NCBI GenBank assembly: GCA_018901655.1
Contig: JAHIEG010000009.1
Span: 1 to 49,073 of the forward strand
DNA: 49,073 nucleotides
Source: Nanobdellota archaeon
Lineage (GTDB): Archaea > Aenigmatarchaeota > Aenigmatarchaeia > Aenigmatarchaeales > Aenigmatarchaeaceae
Direction of reading: 5' to 3'
In this document: positions 46,585 to 49,073 of the stretch, piece after piece
Numbering within the stretch: the stretch's first letter is position 1
Layout of the letters: each line of letters starts with the position of its first letter
The notes under the pieces: model-generated
Told to the model about the DNA's origin: nothing
Database searches by the model: none
The model's input: only the letters and a program-made list of their open reading frames with translations
Program-made: the position numbers and the translations under genes

Positions 46585-47264
46585 TTTTTAATCTCCACTT
46601 CTATTTCTTTAAACAATTCTTTTTGTTTTATATTAACCTTTCCCTGGTGTGCTAGATGTAATAGTGGGATAAATGTTTTGACAATTTCTTTTCTTCCCCA
46701 CTTTTTAACTAGTCTTGAAAATTCAATATTATCTACTTGACCTAATGCTAGTTGTATATCTTCTAATAATTGATCTATTCTTTTTGTAATATCTTCTTCT
46801 CTTTCAGGCATTGCTCTTTGAACCATTTCCTTTCTTCTATGACTTCTTTTTACTCTTCTCTCTTTTACTTCAAATGCTTTTTTAAGAGCTGTGATTAATT
46901 CATCTATTGTCACATTTCCAACAGGTACTCTTTTGATTGGTGCTTGAAGTGGTGGAATGTTTGCTAACACTCTTAATAATTCATTTTCTTTTTCATCTGA
47001 TTCTGGGATATATGTTCTCCTTTTTCTTGTATCCATAAAGTCAGATTTCATTCTTAGTAAGATAGCTGTAATTAGAATAAATCTTGCAGGAACCCTTAAA
47101 TCCATTTTATCCATTTTTTCTAAATAACTTACAAAGATATTTGCTAATCTAATAATATCAATGTTCCAAGGATCCATTTCTTCATCTGCAATTATTTTTA
47201 CAATTACATCTTCCCAAGATGGTTCATTTATCATCAAAGTTATTAGTTGGTCGTCGCTTAACAT
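46581..47264 (-). CDS. scpA: Chromosome segregation protein ScpA (kleisin), 227 aa
   Basis: WEDVIVKIIADEEMDPWNIDIIRLANIFVSYLEKM...RVPARFILITAILLRMKSDFM is the ScpA N-terminal domain binding the SMC neck, and VKTFIPLLHLAHQGKVNIKQKELFKEIEVE the C-terminal winged helix. ATG 47264 is preferred over the TTG at 47273. It overlaps neither SMC's stop nor more than four bases of the GNAT gene. Confidence 0.92.
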   Translation of the reverse strand: MLSDDQLITLMINEPSWEDVIVKIIADEEMDPWNIDIIRLANIFVSYLEKMDKMDLRVPARFILITAILLRMKSDFMDTRKRRTYIPESDEKENELLRVLANIPPLQAPIKRVPVGNVTIDELITALKKAFEVKERRVKRSHRRKEMVQRAMPEREEDITKRIDQLLEDIQLALGQVDNIEFSRLVKKWGRKEIVKTFIPLLHLAHQGKVNIKQKELFKEIEVEIKK

Positions 47265-47269
47265 AAAAA

Positions 47270-49073
47270 TCAATTTGGCATTTTAATTGCAATTACATTA
47301 GATTCTCCTCTATCCATTGTTACTCCATATACTACATCTGCTTCTTGTATTGTTGTGTCGTTGTGTGTTATTACAATAAATTCTGCTCGATCAGAATATT
47401 TTCTTAATAGGTTTGTAACTTTTTTACTATTTGGCTTATCTAATGCTGCATCTATTTCATCAAGTATATAAAACGGTGCTGGGTTAAATTGTTGTACAGC
47501 AAATAAGAATGCTAATGCTGTCAAAGTCTTTTCCCCACCAGATAATAAATCAATGTTAACTAATTTCTTTCCACCTGGGCTTGCTTTAACTATTAGTCCA
47601 GATTCTATATCTTCTGGGTCATGTAATGCAATTTCTCCAATACCTTTTGTTAAATCGTGGAAAACTTCTTTAAAATGTATTGCAACATCATTAAATGTTT
47701 TCATAAAGCATTCCATTCTTCTACCTTCTATTTCTGTAATCATTGAAAATACTCTATTTCTTTCTTCTGCAAGCTTATCGGCCTTTTGTTTTAGCTCATC
47801 AAATATTACTTTTTGTTGATCATAATCTTCTAATGCTCTTTGATTAACTGGACCAAGAGAATTTATCTGTTTTATTGTTTCATATATTTTACTTTGTAAA
47901 ACTTCCGGTTTCATGTCGTATGTTTCTTTGTTTTTATAGTTTTCGAATTCGATTTTTATACTTTCTAAACCAGCTTCTAATTTTGCTTTACTGATATTAA
48001 GTTTACCGAGATCATATTCTGCTGTTGATTTTTTTCCATAAACACCCTGTCTTTTCTTTCTTAATTCATCAAGCTTTTTATCAATTTCAAATGTTTGTTT
48101 TCTTGCTTCACTAAAGTCTTTTTCTTCTGTCTTTTCTTCACTTTGTAAACTATTTAATTCTCTGTTTAATTTTCCAATTTCGTTTTCTAATTCTTCTATT
48201 TCCGTTTTCAATTTCTTTTTTATGTTATCATATTGTTTTGTTTCGGATCCAAAAAGTATTCCTGTTTTTGGTCTATAGAACCCACCTATCATTGCACCAG
48301 ATTTTTCAACTAGATCTCCGTCTAGAGTTACAAATCTTGCTTTACCAATTCCTATTTTTCGTGCATGATCAATTGTTTTTACAATAACAGTATCTCCTAT
48401 TACAAAAGACACCGCATTAAAATATTTTTGATCAAAACCAATTAAATCAATTGCAAGTCCAACAACACCAGGTTCGTCTAATATTCTTCTTGCATTTCTA
48501 TCATCTCTAGATACTATTTTATCTAATGGTAAAAATGTTGCTCTTCCTATTTTATTTAATTTAAGATATTTTAAACATTCAATTGCTAAATCTTTATCAT
48601 GTGTAATTATATCATAAAGATGATTTCCAGCACCAACTTCAATTGCTGTTTGGTATTCTTTTGGAACAGAAATTAAATTAGCAACCGTTCCATATACTCC
48701 AGTTTTTTCAAGTTTCATAATTGAATCAACGATTCTATTACCAGAATCGGTTTGTATCATTTCAAATTTTTTTATAAATTCATCTGATCTTTGTATTTCG
48801 AATCTTTTACTTTCTATTTTATTTAATTTTGAATTTATTTCAGATTTTAATTGTTCCACTTTTTTAATTAGTTCAACATCTTTTCTATCGAATGCTTTTT
48901 TAGATAAATTATTTTTTTTAATATCTAATTTTTCAAGTTCTTTATCAAGTTCATCTAATTGTTTTTGTAATTCTTTTGTATCAGCACCTTCTAGTTTAGT
49001 ATCTAATTTTTTCATTGCTTCTTCTGCTTCTTTAAATTTTGCCTTTGCTAAAGAACCTCTTAATTTATCCAAT
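47270..49073 (-). CDS. smc: SMC chromosome condensation ATPase, C-terminal 600 aa (cut by window edge)
   Basis: Visible are the end of the first coiled coil, the hinge (KTGVYGTVANLISVPKEYQTAIEVGAG...GGFYRPKTG, about 125-270), the return coiled coil and the C-terminal ATPase head with signature LLSGGEKTLTALAFLF, Walker B FYILDEIDAALD and VITHNDTT. The N-terminal head lies outside the window. First gene of the smc-scpA-GNAT-scpB-HAD operon. Confidence 0.95.
   Translation of the reverse strand, partial: LDKLRGSLAKAKFKEAEEAMKKLDTKLEGADTKELQKQLDELDKELEKLDIKKNNLSKKAFDRKDVELIKKVEQLKSEINSKLNKIESKRFEIQRSDEFIKKFEMIQTDSGNRIVDSIMKLEKTGVYGTVANLISVPKEYQTAIEVGAGNHLYDIITHDKDLAIECLKYLKLNKIGRATFLPLDKIVSRDDRNARRILDEPGVVGLAIDLIGFDQKYFNAVSFVIGDTVIVKTIDHARKIGIGKARFVTLDGDLVEKSGAMIGGFYRPKTGILFGSETKQYDNIKKKLKTEIEELENEIGKLNRELNSLQSEEKTEEKDFSEARKQTFEIDKKLDELRKKRQGVYGKKSTAEYDLGKLNISKAKLEAGLESIKIEFENYKNKETYDMKPEVLQSKIYETIKQINSLGPVNQRALEDYDQQKVIFDELKQKADKLAEERNRVFSMITEIEGRRMECFMKTFNDVAIHFKEVFHDLTKGIGEIALHDPEDIESGLIVKASPGGKKLVNIDLLSGGEKTLTALAFLFAVQQFNPAPFYILDEIDAALDKPNSKKVTNLLRKYSDRAEFIVITHNDTTIQEADVVYGVTMDRGESNVIAIKMPN

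Overview
The window is AT-rich archaeal DNA. FtsZ, SMC/ScpA/ScpB, GatCAB, tRNA genes with bulge-helix-bulge introns, TATA boxes about 25 bases ahead of start codons and GTGAT-type ribosome binding sites all fit an archaeon. The compact overlapping genes, small orphan proteins and bacterial-looking GatCAB and ThyX suggest a DPANN-type lineage (inference).

Bases 1-9300 are an accessory region of small, mostly unrecognised genes, chiefly on the minus strand. Nearly every minus gene carries its own copy of the same promoter (GAGAAGCATTTAAAT in the reading direction). Recognisable here are a nicotianamine-synthase-like enzyme beside a SpeD-like protein and a PPOX flavoprotein, a Zn-ribbon NYN nuclease, a wHTH-nucleotidyltransferase/HEPN pair with an operator, an HD hydrolase and a NUDIX hydrolase. 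A compact structured RNA gene with its own promoter lies near 4975-5085.

Bases 9300-19300 are mainly housekeeping: ftsZ with a palindrome-rich leader and tandem terminators, two different tRNA-Asn genes, gatC-gatA-gatB, an asparaginyl-tRNA synthetase-like gene and tRNA-Arg(UCG). Two paralogous unknown genes, a tRNA 5' fragment, a truncated LAGLIDADG gene and a second tRNA-Arg(UCG) follow. Several tRNAs are interrupted; two carry 29-base introns at the unusual position 30/31.

Bases 19260-42201 look like an integrated element of about 22.9 kb. It starts at the 3' end of the second tRNA-Arg, which is followed by a tyrosine-recombinase gene, and ends at an exact 13-base copy of that tRNA end. 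It carries Orc1/Cdc6-like and other AAA ATPases, a primase/helicase-like ATPase beside a GC-rich palindromic possible origin, and a HerA-like ATPase operon with a membrane pseudo-ATPase, a YdjM-type membrane protein and a Zn ribbon. It also holds an AbrB-like regulator and candidate conflict modules: HEPN three-gene, PIN two-gene and CHAT/caspase-like protease three-gene. A second array of small genes is separated by a repeated promoter and by repeated copies of the orc1-like gene's 3' end. No capsid or packaging gene was recognised, so plasmid-like versus viral origin is open.

Bases 42201-49073 return to the chromosome: an RNase H-like gene, thymidylate kinase, a tandem-domain ThyX, and an smc-scpA-GNAT-scpB-HAD operon running off the right edge.
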